Of a DNA stretch of 24,634 nt, positions 14,983-21,812 are shown one piece after another. The position numbers and the translations under genes were made by a program. The stretch is from positions 1 through 24,634 of the IMG/VR virus record IMGVR_UViG_3300046532_001033, one strand, 5' to 3'. Source of the DNA: a virus. How positions within the stretch are numbered: position 1 is the first letter of the stretch; each line of letters opens with the position of its first letter. Below the pieces are notes generated by a model. It ran no database searches. It saw nothing but the letters and a program-made list of their open reading frames with translations, and was not told where the DNA came from.

Positions 14983-15810
14983 ATGAGTAATTTATATACC
15001 TTTAAGGAACACTATTTAGGCGAGGCTGCAGGTATAACTGTGACCATCAATTGGGGTCGCTTTAACCCTCCAACTATTGGTCATGAAAAACTTTTAGATG
15101 TAAGTCATATGAAAGGTACAGGCGAGCATAGAATTTATGCAACTCAAACAACAGATAGTAATAAGAATCCATTAGAGTGGAAGACAAAGATTAAGTATAT
15201 GCGTAAGGTATTTCCTAAGCATGCACGCATGATCCTCATGGATAAAAAAGTTAAGACTATATTTGATGCTTTAGTTATAGCACATGATGATGGATTTAAA
15301 AATCTAGAATTAGTTGCTGGCTCAGATAGAGTAAAAGAATTCGAGAAATTAGTAAACAAATACAATGGTAAAAAAGGACCACATGGCTTTTATGATTTTG
15401 CTGAAATAACAGTTATAAGTGCCGGTGAAAGAGATCCTGACGCGGAAGGTGCAGAAGGTATGTCAGCTTCTAAGATGAGAGCTGCAGCAAAAGATAATGA
15501 TCTTGTCTCATTCACACAGGGTTTACCAAAAAAATATAAAGATGCTGAAGGACTTATGAATGCAGTTCGTTCAGGTATGGGTTTAAGTGAAGAGAAATCA
15601 TTTAGACAAGATGTAAAATTAAAACGAGCTTCATTACTTAGAGAAAAGTATGTAGCTGGTAATTTATTTAATGTTGATGATGCCGTAACAACCCTTGATG
15701 GTGTTGAAGGTACTATTAGTAAATTAAGTAGTAATCACGTTGAAGTGAAACTGAAAGAATCACAAAGGTTTAAAACCTATTGGTTATCAGATGTATGTTT
15801 AAATAATTAG
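14983..15810 (+). CDS. HxGH-type nucleotidyltransferase (NMN/cytidylyltransferase-like) with capsid-targeting-like N terminus
   Basis: 275 aa. Residues 18-40 form the first strand and loop of the HxGH superfamily: VTINWGRFNPPTIGHEKLL, with TIGH at 31-34. AGSDRVKEFEKL follows, and then the KMSKS/ISSTxIR equivalent MSASKMRAAA (160-169), as in NMN and pantetheine-phosphate adenylyltransferases. It would transfer a nucleotidyl group to a small phosphate substrate, perhaps in NAD synthesis. The C-terminal part (225-275, with VDDAVTTLDGVEGTISKL) looks like a small SH3-like beta domain. The N terminus SNLYTFKEHYLGE then A could be a gp21-type cleavage site, as in neighbours. Superfamily is clear, substrate not. 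Confidence 0.78.
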   Translation: MSNLYTFKEHYLGEAAGITVTINWGRFNPPTIGHEKLLDVSHMKGTGEHRIYATQTTDSNKNPLEWKTKIKYMRKVFPKHARMILMDKKVKTIFDALVIAHDDGFKNLELVAGSDRVKEFEKLVNKYNGKKGPHGFYDFAEITVISAGERDPDAEGAEGMSASKMRAAAKDNDLVSFTQGLPKKYKDAEGLMNAVRSGMGLSEEKSFRQDVKLKRASLLREKYVAGNLFNVDDAVTTLDGVEGTISKLSSNHVEVKLKESQRFKTYWLSDVCLNN

Positions 15811-15818
15811 GAGAGATT

Positions 15819-16103
15819 ATGAGTGGAGAAACAAAAGACATGTTCCCAGAGGGAACTACAGCAACACAAAACGGTTTTTATTCACCAGCTGGTGAATTAT
15901 TAAGAGGCGTTGGATTATCCCAAGAAGAAGTTAATGCTTGGAATGGTGTAAAGAAAAAGAAAGCTAAACCTGCTAAATCTACTATTACTGAAAAGTCTAG
16001 TAAATCTGACATGGAAGCTGAAGGACGCAAACATGGAATTGAATTAGATAAACGTAAAGGTAAAAAGACTTTATGGAATCAATTAAAGAACGTACTTAAA
16101 TAA
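15819..16103 (+). CDS. small basic protein with SAP/HeH-like C-terminal motif, 94 aa
   Basis: ATG 15819 is preceded by GGAGAG 5 nt upstream. The first half is neutral (FYSPAGELLRGVGLSQEEV) and is followed by a Lys/Ala/Ser-rich linker. The last 30 residues, including DMEAEGRKHGIELDKRKGKK and TLWNQLK, have the helix-loop-helix look of SAP/HeH motifs that bind nucleic acid. It may be a DNA-binding protein of the head block. The motif is short, so the call is tentative, but the gene itself is well supported by its ribosome site and packing. Confidence 0.55.
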   Translation: MSGETKDMFPEGTTATQNGFYSPAGELLRGVGLSQEEVNAWNGVKKKKAKPAKSTITEKSSKSDMEAEGRKHGIELDKRKGKKTLWNQLKNVLK

Positions 16104-16108
16104 AACTT

Positions 16109-16116
16109 AATAAATA
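16109..16116 (+). promoter_or_regulatory. possible late promoter AATAAATA
   Basis: AATAAATA fits the looser NATAAATA late box described for marine T4-like phages and lies in the 19-nt gap before ATG 16123. The start codon is only 6 nt downstream, so the message would lack a normal leader, and such strings are frequent in A+T-rich DNA. Weak. Confidence 0.25.
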
Positions 16117-16122
16117 TATATT

Positions 16123-16479
16123 ATGGAACTGACTAAAGATAACTTTGAGTTATATGCTGCGAAGCATTATCAAAAAGATAAGTGGGCAACCACCGAAGAT
16201 TTTAAAGAAGATATATCAAGATTCAAATATATCAACCGGCTAATTAATCGGTATTACCGCGATGATGATTTAAAAGAAAGATTGATATTAAATCATATTA
16301 TTATATTAGGTAATGTGTTAGGACCTGATGTATGTGCAGAGATATTAATGTCTAAGACACATATAACTTTAAGAAGTATTATTAAAACCTTCTTGGTATA
16401 TTTAAATTATTTACCAGAAGACAAATATGTTGAAGTCCCATTGGACGCAACGATTATAGATGTATTAAGGAAACTATGA
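16123..16479 (+). CDS. conserved T4-like marine phage protein, 118 aa
   Basis: Mostly helical. A basic and aromatic stretch, FKYINRLINRYYRDDDLKER, runs into hydrophobic helices (ILNHIIILGNVLG, then SIIKTFLVYLNYLPED). This arrangement resembles a small unknown protein found in many T4-like cyanophages and related marine phages; function not known. ATG 16123 has no clear ribosome site. Its TGA overlaps the ATG of the next gene. Confidence 0.7.
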   Translation: MELTKDNFELYAAKHYQKDKWATTEDFKEDISRFKYINRLINRYYRDDDLKERLILNHIIILGNVLGPDVCAEILMSKTHITLRSIIKTFLVYLNYLPEDKYVEVPLDATIIDVLRKL

Positions 16480-17006
16480 GTCAATATTTAAAAGAAGGAG
16501 CTGTAGAATTATTCATTACGTATAAATTCGTTAAGCTACTCGTCACCCCTTGGAAAAAGACTGAGGCCTTTGAGGCAGGTGTAATTGACAATAAAGGAAA
16601 GTTGTTAATCAAAGCTGCACAACAGACATCAGCTCAAAAGAAAACCTATACACTATTTCATAAGTTAGTGTTTAATATAAAAAGAATTTTAGAGAAAGTA
16701 CCTTTTGGTAAATCTAGAATTGCTTCTTATGCTGCAGCACTCTATCTATTAAAAGAAGAGACTGGCATGGCTGAAGAAGATATACTTAAAGTCCTAGAAG
16801 ACTCGGGCTATAATACTTCAATTGACTTAGAAGAGGATGTTAAAGACATTCAAATAGGTCAACACATACTAAATCATGATGTAATGGATAATATCAAAGG
16901 ATCCATTGTGAATTTAGATTCTGTAGAGCCTGTAGAATATTTTGCAGGTGTTCCCCTATATAAAACAAGAGAAGATATTCTTATATCTGCTGGAAATATA
17001 CTGTAA
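16476..17006 (+). CDS. conserved marine myovirus protein, 176 aa
   Basis: ATG 16476 overlaps the upstream TGA by 4 nt. The first 85 residues contain ELFITYKFVKLLVTPWKKTE and TLFHKLVFNIKRILEKVPFG. The latter, with the KSRIASYAAALYLLKEETG helix, resembles a conserved protein of T4-like cyanophages with no known function that is usually kept with the preceding gene. The C-terminal half is acidic (DLEEDVKDIQIGQ). No signal peptide and no enzymatic motif. Translational coupling suggests the pair works together. Confidence 0.7.
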   Translation: MSQYLKEGAVELFITYKFVKLLVTPWKKTEAFEAGVIDNKGKLLIKAAQQTSAQKKTYTLFHKLVFNIKRILEKVPFGKSRIASYAAALYLLKEETGMAEEDILKVLEDSGYNTSIDLEEDVKDIQIGQHILNHDVMDNIKGSIVNLDSVEPVEYFAGVPLYKTREDILISAGNIL

Positions 17007-17024
17007 TAAAATAATTGGAGTGAA

Positions 17025-19319
17025 ATGACGTCTATTTTTGTAACGAAAAGGTCGGGTGAAACCGAACCGTTTAATATTAATAAAATCCATAGAGTTCTTG
17101 AATGGGCTTGTAATGATTTAGTAGGAGTATCAGTATCAGAGATTGAAATTCGTGCTAATGTACAACTATATGATGCGATGCAATCAACATCTATTCATGA
17201 TCTTCTAATCAAATCAACAGCAGAACTCATTACAGAGTCAACACCTAACTATCAATTTGTAGCAGCAAGGCTTATTAATTATAAGCTTAAAAAATTAGTG
17301 TATGGTGATAAAGATCCTTGGGCTCTTAAAGATATTATTGATCATAACATTGAGGCTGGAGTTTATGATAAAGATATATTAAACAAATATTCTGACTCTG
17401 AAATAGATTACATTAATGAACACATATTAGAACACTCAAGAGATGATGACTTCACATATGCTGGCATGGAGCAAATGAGATCTAAGTATCTTGTACAAAA
17501 TAGATCAGATGGAACTATATATGAAACACCTCAGGTGTTATACATTATGATTGCCATGACCTTATTTGCTAAGTACAATGGAAGACGTATGAAGTATGTA
17601 CGTGAATTCTATGATGCTATCAGCCAATTCTATATTTCATTACCAACACCTATTATGGCAGGTGTACGAACACCAACAAGACAATTCTCATCATGCGTTG
17701 TATTAGAATCAAATGATTCGTTAGATTCTATTAATGCTACATCAACATCTATTGTTAAATACATCAGTAAGAAAGCTGGATTAGGTATTAATGCTGGTAA
17801 AATCAGAGCAGTTGGTAGTCATATTGGTGATGGATCTACTGTACATACTGGATTAATTCCATTCCTTAAATTGTTTCAGGCATCTGTTAAATCATGCTCA
17901 CAGGGTGGAGTACGTGGAGGAGCAGCAACTGTTTATCTACCTGTATGGCATTATGAATTTGAAGATTTAGTTGTACTTAAAAACAATAGAGGTACTGATG
18001 AAAATAGAGTACGTAATATGGATTACGCATTCCAATTTAATAAGCTTATGTATGAGAGATTATTAAGTGGTGGTAAGATAACATTCTTTAGTCCTCATGA
18101 TGTGCCTGGATTATATGATGCATTCTTTGAAGATCAAAATCTATTCGAAGAGTTATATGTTAAGTACGAGAAATCACGTAAGATACGTAAGAAGTCTCTA
18201 CCAGCATTAGAAGTATTCTCTCAATTCCTTACTGAACGTAAAGAGACAGGTAGGATATACTTACAGAATGTAGACCATGCAAATACACATGGATCATTCA
18301 TTGAGAAACAAGCACCGATACATCAGTCTAATCTTTGTTGTGAAATTAATCTACCTAGTCATGGATTAGAATCTTATGATGATGCAAATAAAGGTGAGAT
18401 ATCTTTATGTACTTTATCAGCAATCAATTGGGGATTAATTAATGATCCTAAAGATTTCGAGAAGTATTGCCATTTAGCTGTACGTTCCCTTGATGCTTTA
18501 TTAGATTACCAAGACTATCCTATTCTTGCAGCGCAAAGATCAACAATGAATAGAAGACCATTGGGTGTAGGTATCATTAACCTTGCATACTTCTTAGCGA
18601 AGCGTGGATTAAAGTATGATGATGCAGCCCTTGATACTGTTGATGAATACACAGAAGCATGGTCTTATTACCTTATTAAAGCCTCTGCCGATTTGGCTCG
18701 GGAGAAGGGCACGTGTTATAAAAACCTAGAGACCAAATATGGTCACGGTATACTGCCTATAGACACCTATAAAAAAGAGGTTGATGAACTAATTAAGCAT
18801 AAAGAAAGAATGCCTTGGAAGCAGTTGAGAGAGCAGCTTTTGAAAGATGGCATCAGAAACTCAACTCTAATGGCCATCATGCCGGCTGAAACCTCAGCCC
18901 AGATAGGCAATGCAACGAATGGTATTGAACCACCTCGTGCCCTTGTATCTTATAAGCAATCCAAGGATGGAGTCATGGCACAGGTTGTACCACAGATACA
19001 CAACCTTAAAAACAAATATGATTTGTTATGGGATCAAAAAGGACCTGAAGGTTATATAAAAATCATGGCTGTTATTCAAAAGTATGTAGATCAAGGGATG
19101 TCTATTAACACTAGTTATAATCCTGCTCAGTATGAGGATAATAAAGTTCCTATGTCAGAAATGATGAAAGACCTAATAACTTTTTATAAATATGGTGGTA
19201 AGCAATTATATTACTTTAATACAAATGACTTGGCTAATGAAGATGAGTCAACGATGGAAAGAGGTGATTTTGATACAGATGCAGAATATGAAGAATATTG
19301 CGATAGTTGTACCCTTTAG
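17025..19319 (+). CDS. nrdA: ribonucleoside-diphosphate reductase alpha subunit (class Ia)
   Basis: 764 aa, ATG 17025 with GGAG upstream. An N-terminal ATP cone (residues 1-95, opening VTKRSGETEPFNINKIHRVL) suggests allosteric activity control. Active-site cysteines are placed as in E. coli NrdA: Cys224 in SSCVV, Cys438/439 in SNLCCEI, Cys462 in SLCTLSAINWG. The radical-transfer tyrosine is in NTSYNP (Tyr698), and the shuttle cysteines are at the C terminus (CDSCTL). It reduces ribonucleoside diphosphates with NrdB, which lies at 20491. The two are separated by the small membrane gene, tmRNA and hesB-like gene. A moderately G+C-rich stretch (about 18660-18960) differs from its surroundings. 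Confidence 0.95.
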   Translation: MTSIFVTKRSGETEPFNINKIHRVLEWACNDLVGVSVSEIEIRANVQLYDAMQSTSIHDLLIKSTAELITESTPNYQFVAARLINYKLKKLVYGDKDPWALKDIIDHNIEAGVYDKDILNKYSDSEIDYINEHILEHSRDDDFTYAGMEQMRSKYLVQNRSDGTIYETPQVLYIMIAMTLFAKYNGRRMKYVREFYDAISQFYISLPTPIMAGVRTPTRQFSSCVVLESNDSLDSINATSTSIVKYISKKAGLGINAGKIRAVGSHIGDGSTVHTGLIPFLKLFQASVKSCSQGGVRGGAATVYLPVWHYEFEDLVVLKNNRGTDENRVRNMDYAFQFNKLMYERLLSGGKITFFSPHDVPGLYDAFFEDQNLFEELYVKYEKSRKIRKKSLPALEVFSQFLTERKETGRIYLQNVDHANTHGSFIEKQAPIHQSNLCCEINLPSHGLESYDDANKGEISLCTLSAINWGLINDPKDFEKYCHLAVRSLDALLDYQDYPILAAQRSTMNRRPLGVGIINLAYFLAKRGLKYDDAALDTVDEYTEAWSYYLIKASADLAREKGTCYKNLETKYGHGILPIDTYKKEVDELIKHKERMPWKQLREQLLKDGIRNSTLMAIMPAETSAQIGNATNGIEPPRALVSYKQSKDGVMAQVVPQIHNLKNKYDLLWDQKGPEGYIKIMAVIQKYVDQGMSINTSYNPAQYEDNKVPMSEMMKDLITFYKYGGKQLYYFNTNDLANEDESTMERGDFDTDAEYEEYCDSCTL

Positions 19320-19321
19320 CT

Positions 19322-19351
19322 GTTTACATTAACGGCAAACTATGGTATAAT
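19322..19351 (+). promoter_or_regulatory. early-type sigma70 promoter P3
   Basis: GTTTAC (19322-19327), 18-nt spacer, TATAAT (19346-19351) with extended -10 TGG; third near-identical copy of the motif. It begins within 3 nt of the nrdA stop. It drives the small membrane protein and tmRNA transcript that ends at the terminator at 20133-20171, making a self-contained unit. Confidence 0.8.
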
Positions 19352-19358
19352 ATATAAT

Positions 19359-19421
19359 ATGGAAAATCAAATTATTATATATAATATATATTCTGGGAAA
19401 CAGGATAAGAAAAATTCATAA
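19359..19421 (+). CDS. possible leaderless 20-codon leader peptide
   Basis: An ATG 7 nt after the P3 -10 box opens a 20-codon frame (MENQIIIYNIYSGKQDKKNS) with no ribosome site. The placement mirrors the leaderless ATG after P2. It could be a leader peptide or just chance in an untranslated leader; nothing else supports it. Confidence 0.2.
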   Translation: MENQIIIYNIYSGKQDKKNS

Positions 19422-19550
19422 GTAGTCAATCGACGCGAAGAAAATATATATATATAATACACGAATTTATTAAAACCGTTTATGGTTTTGATGAAGGTAC
19501 ACCTTCGAAATAAGGTTAAACTATTTTTAAAAAACGACATAGGAGAATAT
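19422..19550 (+). promoter_or_regulatory. structured 5' leader of the small membrane protein gene
   Basis: About 190 nt separate the expected P3 transcription start from ATG 19551, far longer than other leaders here. It contains two perfect hairpins: AAAACC/GGTTTT (19472-19477 with 19484-19489) and GAAGG/CCTTC (19493-19497 with 19502-19506). An A+T repeat tract precedes them and the AGGAGA ribosome site (19541-19546) follows. It may control translation or message stability. No known riboswitch is recognised. Confidence 0.45.
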
Positions 19551-19778
19551 ATGTTAGATAAAATCACAAGCGGCGTAGCAGCTGCAACAACGGTAGCAAT
19601 GAGTTTAATTGGTCTTGCGATCATGTTACAAATTGTTTTCGGCGGAGCAGTACCTTTCTTAGGTGGCGACGTTATTGGTACCATTATTGGTATCGTCTCT
19701 CAGCTAGGTGACGCTGGTTTAGTAGGCTTAATTTCTGCAGCGGTATTGTGGAAGCTACTAACTCATGATGATGCATAA
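19551..19778 (+). CDS. small two-helix membrane protein, holin-like, 75 aa
   Basis: ATG 19551 with AGGAGA 4 nt upstream; an in-frame ATG at 19482 would run through the hairpins and is rejected. Two hydrophobic helices are seen: ATTVAMSLIGLAIMLQIVFG (residues 12-31) and a second around TIIGIVSQ and GLVGLISAAVLW (44-67). A glycine-rich turn (GGAVPFLGGD) lies between them, with short charged ends. Size and layout fit a small phage holin or an abundant inner-membrane protein. Codons are richer in G+C than in neighbours, which with promoter P3 suggests high expression. It is co-transcribed with the tmRNA. Function not proven. Confidence 0.7.
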   Translation: MLDKITSGVAAATTVAMSLIGLAIMLQIVFGGAVPFLGGDVIGTIIGIVSQLGDAGLVGLISAAVLWKLLTHDDA

Positions 19779-19780
19779 CA

Positions 19781-19864
19781 TTCATTATTCAATGAAGTGA
19801 AAACGACGTAAAGGTAAAAGTAGGAGCACTTAACACGTGGGTTCAATTCCCACCTCCTCCACCA
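19781..19864 (+). ncRNA. ssrA: permuted tmRNA, acceptor piece
   Basis: The tRNA-like 3' end is complete: T stem GTGGG/CCCAC (19837-19841, 19849-19853), T loop TTCAATT, acceptor 3' strand CTCCTCC (19854-19860), discriminator A and encoded CCA (19862-19864). No complementary 5' acceptor strand lies upstream; it occurs downstream at 19998-20004. That order is the hallmark of a circularly permuted (two-piece) tmRNA gene. The pairing gives seven base pairs including G3-U70 (20000 with 19858), the alanine identity element used by AlaRS. A hairpin TTCATT/AATGAA (19781-19796) may be the start of the piece; its exact 5' end is unknown. Confidence 0.9.
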
Positions 19865-19871
19865 TAAGTAT

Positions 19872-20024
19872 ATGAAAGAAATAATTTGGCATTTTAGTTG
19901 TAAGATTTGTTTAGGTTGGTGGTCAATAGCTGTTTCAGATAATTGGCAACCAAAGAAATTATTTTGTCCACATTGTGGTAAACCGTATATTTATGATGGG
20001 GGAGACACGGCTTCGATTAGGTAG
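19872..20024 (+). CDS. zinc-ribbon protein encoded within the tmRNA spacer, 50 aa
   Basis: ATG 19872 lies 7 nt after the CCA end of the tmRNA acceptor piece. The frame fills the spacer and stops (20022-20024) 27 nt inside the tmRNA coding piece. The product has a zinc-ribbon pattern, SCKIC then CPHCG, with FSCKICLGWWSIAVSDNW between. It resembles small zinc-ribbon proteins of T4-like marine phages. Its last residues (GGDTASIR) are encoded by the tmRNA acceptor stem and D-loop analog. There is no obvious ribosome site. Cutting of the precursor would destroy the message, so translation and tmRNA maturation exclude each other. Confidence 0.65.
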   Translation: MKEIIWHFSCKICLGWWSIAVSDNWQPKKLFCPHCGKPYIYDGGDTASIR

Positions 20025-20161
20025 CGGATCCGCTTGAGACTCGTCAGTCAACAAAGACTTTAAAATGAAAATTTAATCGGCAATCAAAGCGATTATGCAC
20101 TAGCTGCTTAGTTTAGTTAGTTGAGGTTTTCTCCGGAGTTCCTTATCACCCAATACTCCGG
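19998..20161 (+). ncRNA. ssrA: permuted tmRNA, coding (mRNA-like) piece
   Basis: It starts GGGGGAG (19998-20004), which pairs with the acceptor strand at 19854-19860. The D-loop analog GGCTTCGATT (20009-20018) follows. A palindrome (20024-20033) and a small AGTC/GACT hairpin (20046-20059) precede the tag reading frame at 20079. TTTAATC before the resume codon GGC resembles the UAGUC preceding the E. coli resume codon. After the tag stop there is a U-rich segment and the terminator hairpin. The RNA rescues stalled ribosomes with host SmpB and AlaRS. All key landmarks are present; its processing into two pieces is inferred from gene order. Confidence 0.9.
20079..20111 (+). other. tmRNA proteolysis-tag reading frame
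   Basis: Eleven codons from resume codon GGC to TAG encode GNQSDYALAA. Length and ending match the E. coli tag (ANDENYALAA). The terminal YALAA is the signal read by ClpXP/ClpAP and SspB-type adaptors. An in-frame TAA lies a few codons upstream, so translation must begin within this segment. Confidence 0.85.
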
Positions 20162-20171
20162 TCTTTTTTTT
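20133..20171 (+). terminator. intrinsic terminator after the tmRNA
   Basis: CCGGAGT (20133-20139) pairs perfectly with ACTCCGG (20155-20161), followed by TC and eight T residues (20164-20171). It closes the P3 transcript 14 nt before the next ATG. It is the only strong rho-independent terminator I see in the window. Confidence 0.85.
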
Positions 20172-20185
20172 ATATAACTAATGCT

Positions 20186-20494
20186 ATGATAAACCTTACT
20201 GACCACGCTGTTGAAAAATTAACTACATTACTGAAAGGTCAAATGCTTCGAGTGTTGGTTAAAACTACAGGCTGTTCAGGCCTAGCATATCATTTAGAGT
20301 ATTCCCTCTATAAAAATATCACTGACGATAAAGAAATAGTCAAGGGTATTCCTATTGTTATAGATCATAAATCTTTAGCTTATGTAGATGGATGTGAGAT
20401 AGACTATAAGTACGAAGGTCTTAATGAAGGCTTTGAATTCTATAACCCTAAAGAAAAAGCCAGATGTGGCTGTGGAGAATCATTTACGATATGA
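20186..20494 (+). CDS. HesB/IscA-like A-type Fe-S carrier
   Basis: 102 aa. The three conserved cysteines of A-type carriers are present: Cys30 in TTGCSGLAY and Cys94/Cys96 in RCGCGESF, with the spacing of IscA. The central DHKSLAYVDGCEIDY segment also fits. It binds or transfers Fe-S clusters or iron. Such genes are common in marine T4-like phages. It precedes nrdB, which needs a di-iron centre, so iron supply to NrdB is an attractive but unproven role. Its TGA overlaps the nrdB ATG. ATG 20186 has no clear ribosome site and follows the terminator closely; its promoter is not evident. Confidence 0.85.
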   Translation: MINLTDHAVEKLTTLLKGQMLRVLVKTTGCSGLAYHLEYSLYKNITDDKEIVKGIPIVIDHKSLAYVDGCEIDYKYEGLNEGFEFYNPKEKARCGCGESFTI

Positions 20495-21567
20495 AAAAAT
20501 CTGTATTTCAAATAAACACAAAGGGACACATGGAAAAGGATTTATTCTTTGACGAAGGTGTTGACGTAGCAAGATATGATGTAGTAAAGTATCCAGCTTT
20601 GCAAAAGTTATATGAAAAGATGTTATCATTCTATTGGACTCCTGACGAGATTGATGTTACAAAAGACAAGATTGATTTTGGTAAGCTAACCGATAATGAG
20701 AAACATATATTCACATCAAATTTAAAGAGACAAATTCTATTAGACTCAGTACAGGGCAGATCACCTGACTTGGCTTTACTGCCACTTGCAAGTAATCCTG
20801 AATTAGAGTTATTGATTGAGACATGGGCATTCTTTGAGACTATCCATTCAAGATCTTACACACATGTCATACGAAATGTATATTCTAATCCATCTAAAGT
20901 CTTTGATGAGATCACATCTATCCCAGTAATTGCTGATTGTGGCAATGCAATATCAGAACATTATGACAACCTAATTAATTATAAAGGTCCTCATGGTAGT
21001 CCTAAACATAAAAAACTATTATATCTATGTCTGATAAGTATATACATCTTGGAAGGCATTAGATTTTATGTTTCATTTGCTTGTAGCTGGGCCTTCGCTG
21101 AGCTTAAACAAATGGAAGGTAATGCAAAGATCATTAAGCTTATTGCAAGAGATGAGAATCTACACCTTGCTGCAAGCCTTAATATTATTCGAACTCTTAT
21201 TAAAGATGATAAAGAATTCGTAAAAATTAAAGAAGAAACAAACGATGAAGTAATGAAACTATTCGAAGATGCATTAGTTCAAGAAGAAGAGTGGTGTGAT
21301 TACCTATTTGGTAATGGCTCAATGATTGGATTGAATGCAGATTTATTAAAAGAATATGTACGTTGGATTGGTGCAAAGAGAATTAAAACTCTTAACTATA
21401 AAGTACCATTTTCAATACATCAACATAACCCGTTACCATGGACTGAGAAATGGATAAGCGGAGGAGCCGTACAGGTAGCTCCACAAGAAACAGAAATAAC
21501 ATCTTATGTCGTTGGTGGCGTTAAACAAGATGTCAATAAGAAATCATTTGAGGGATTAAGTTTATGA
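20491..21567 (+). CDS. nrdB: ribonucleoside-diphosphate reductase beta subunit (class Ia)
   Basis: 358 aa from ATG 20491, which overlaps the hesB-like stop; a start 27 nt earlier lies inside that gene. Di-iron ligands and radical tyrosine match E. coli NrdB shifted by one: Asp85 in LLDSVQGRSPD, Glu116 and His119 in FFETIHSRSY, Tyr123 as the radical site. The second ligand helix is ARDENLHLAASLNII. It generates the tyrosyl radical passed to NrdA. The C-terminal tail (KKSFEGLSL) would dock on NrdA. A glutaredoxin gene follows, overlapping by 4 nt, as its likely reductant. Confidence 0.95.
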   Translation: MKKSVFQINTKGHMEKDLFFDEGVDVARYDVVKYPALQKLYEKMLSFYWTPDEIDVTKDKIDFGKLTDNEKHIFTSNLKRQILLDSVQGRSPDLALLPLASNPELELLIETWAFFETIHSRSYTHVIRNVYSNPSKVFDEITSIPVIADCGNAISEHYDNLINYKGPHGSPKHKKLLYLCLISIYILEGIRFYVSFACSWAFAELKQMEGNAKIIKLIARDENLHLAASLNIIRTLIKDDKEFVKIKEETNDEVMKLFEDALVQEEEWCDYLFGNGSMIGLNADLLKEYVRWIGAKRIKTLNYKVPFSIHQHNPLPWTEKWISGGAVQVAPQETEITSYVVGGVKQDVNKKSFEGLSL

Positions 21568-21812
21568 GTAGAGCGGTAATATGGAGTAAGAACAACTGTA
21601 TCTATTGCAACAAAGCAAAAGCTGTATTAGATCAGAAAGGAGTAAGTTATGAGGAGAGAAATGTTGAAGGTCCTGATTGGACACCTGAACAATTCTTTGA
21701 AGCAGTTCCACCAGGGACTAGGACATTTCCTCAGATATATATAGATGAGAAGTATATAGGATCATATGATAATATGATGAGTTATTGGACAGTAGGAGAA
21801 TTAAGTTTATGA
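21564..21812 (+). CDS. glutaredoxin
   Basis: 82 aa, ATG 21564 overlapping the nrdB stop. Thioredoxin fold with active site C-I-Y-C (Cys12, Cys15), the cis-proline in RTFPQIYIDEKYIGSYD and a glutathione-site GSYD segment. It reduces ribonucleotide reductase disulfides; adjacency to nrdB supports this. Comparable to T4 NrdC in role. Confidence 0.92.
   Translation: MSRAVIWSKNNCIYCNKAKAVLDQKGVSYEERNVEGPDWTPEQFFEAVPPGTRTFPQIYIDEKYIGSYDNMMSYWTVGELSL

Noticed and set aside
19837-19864. T arm and CCA as the end of an ordinary tRNA gene
   Set aside because: No D arm, anticodon arm or 5' acceptor strand lies upstream. The matching strand is 134 nt downstream and is followed by a tmRNA tag frame.
20066-20074. 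ATG-AAA-ATT-TAA in the tmRNA as a start for the tag
   Set aside because: It is out of frame with the ALAA ending and stops after three codons. tmRNA tags are read from a resume codon, here GGC at 20079.
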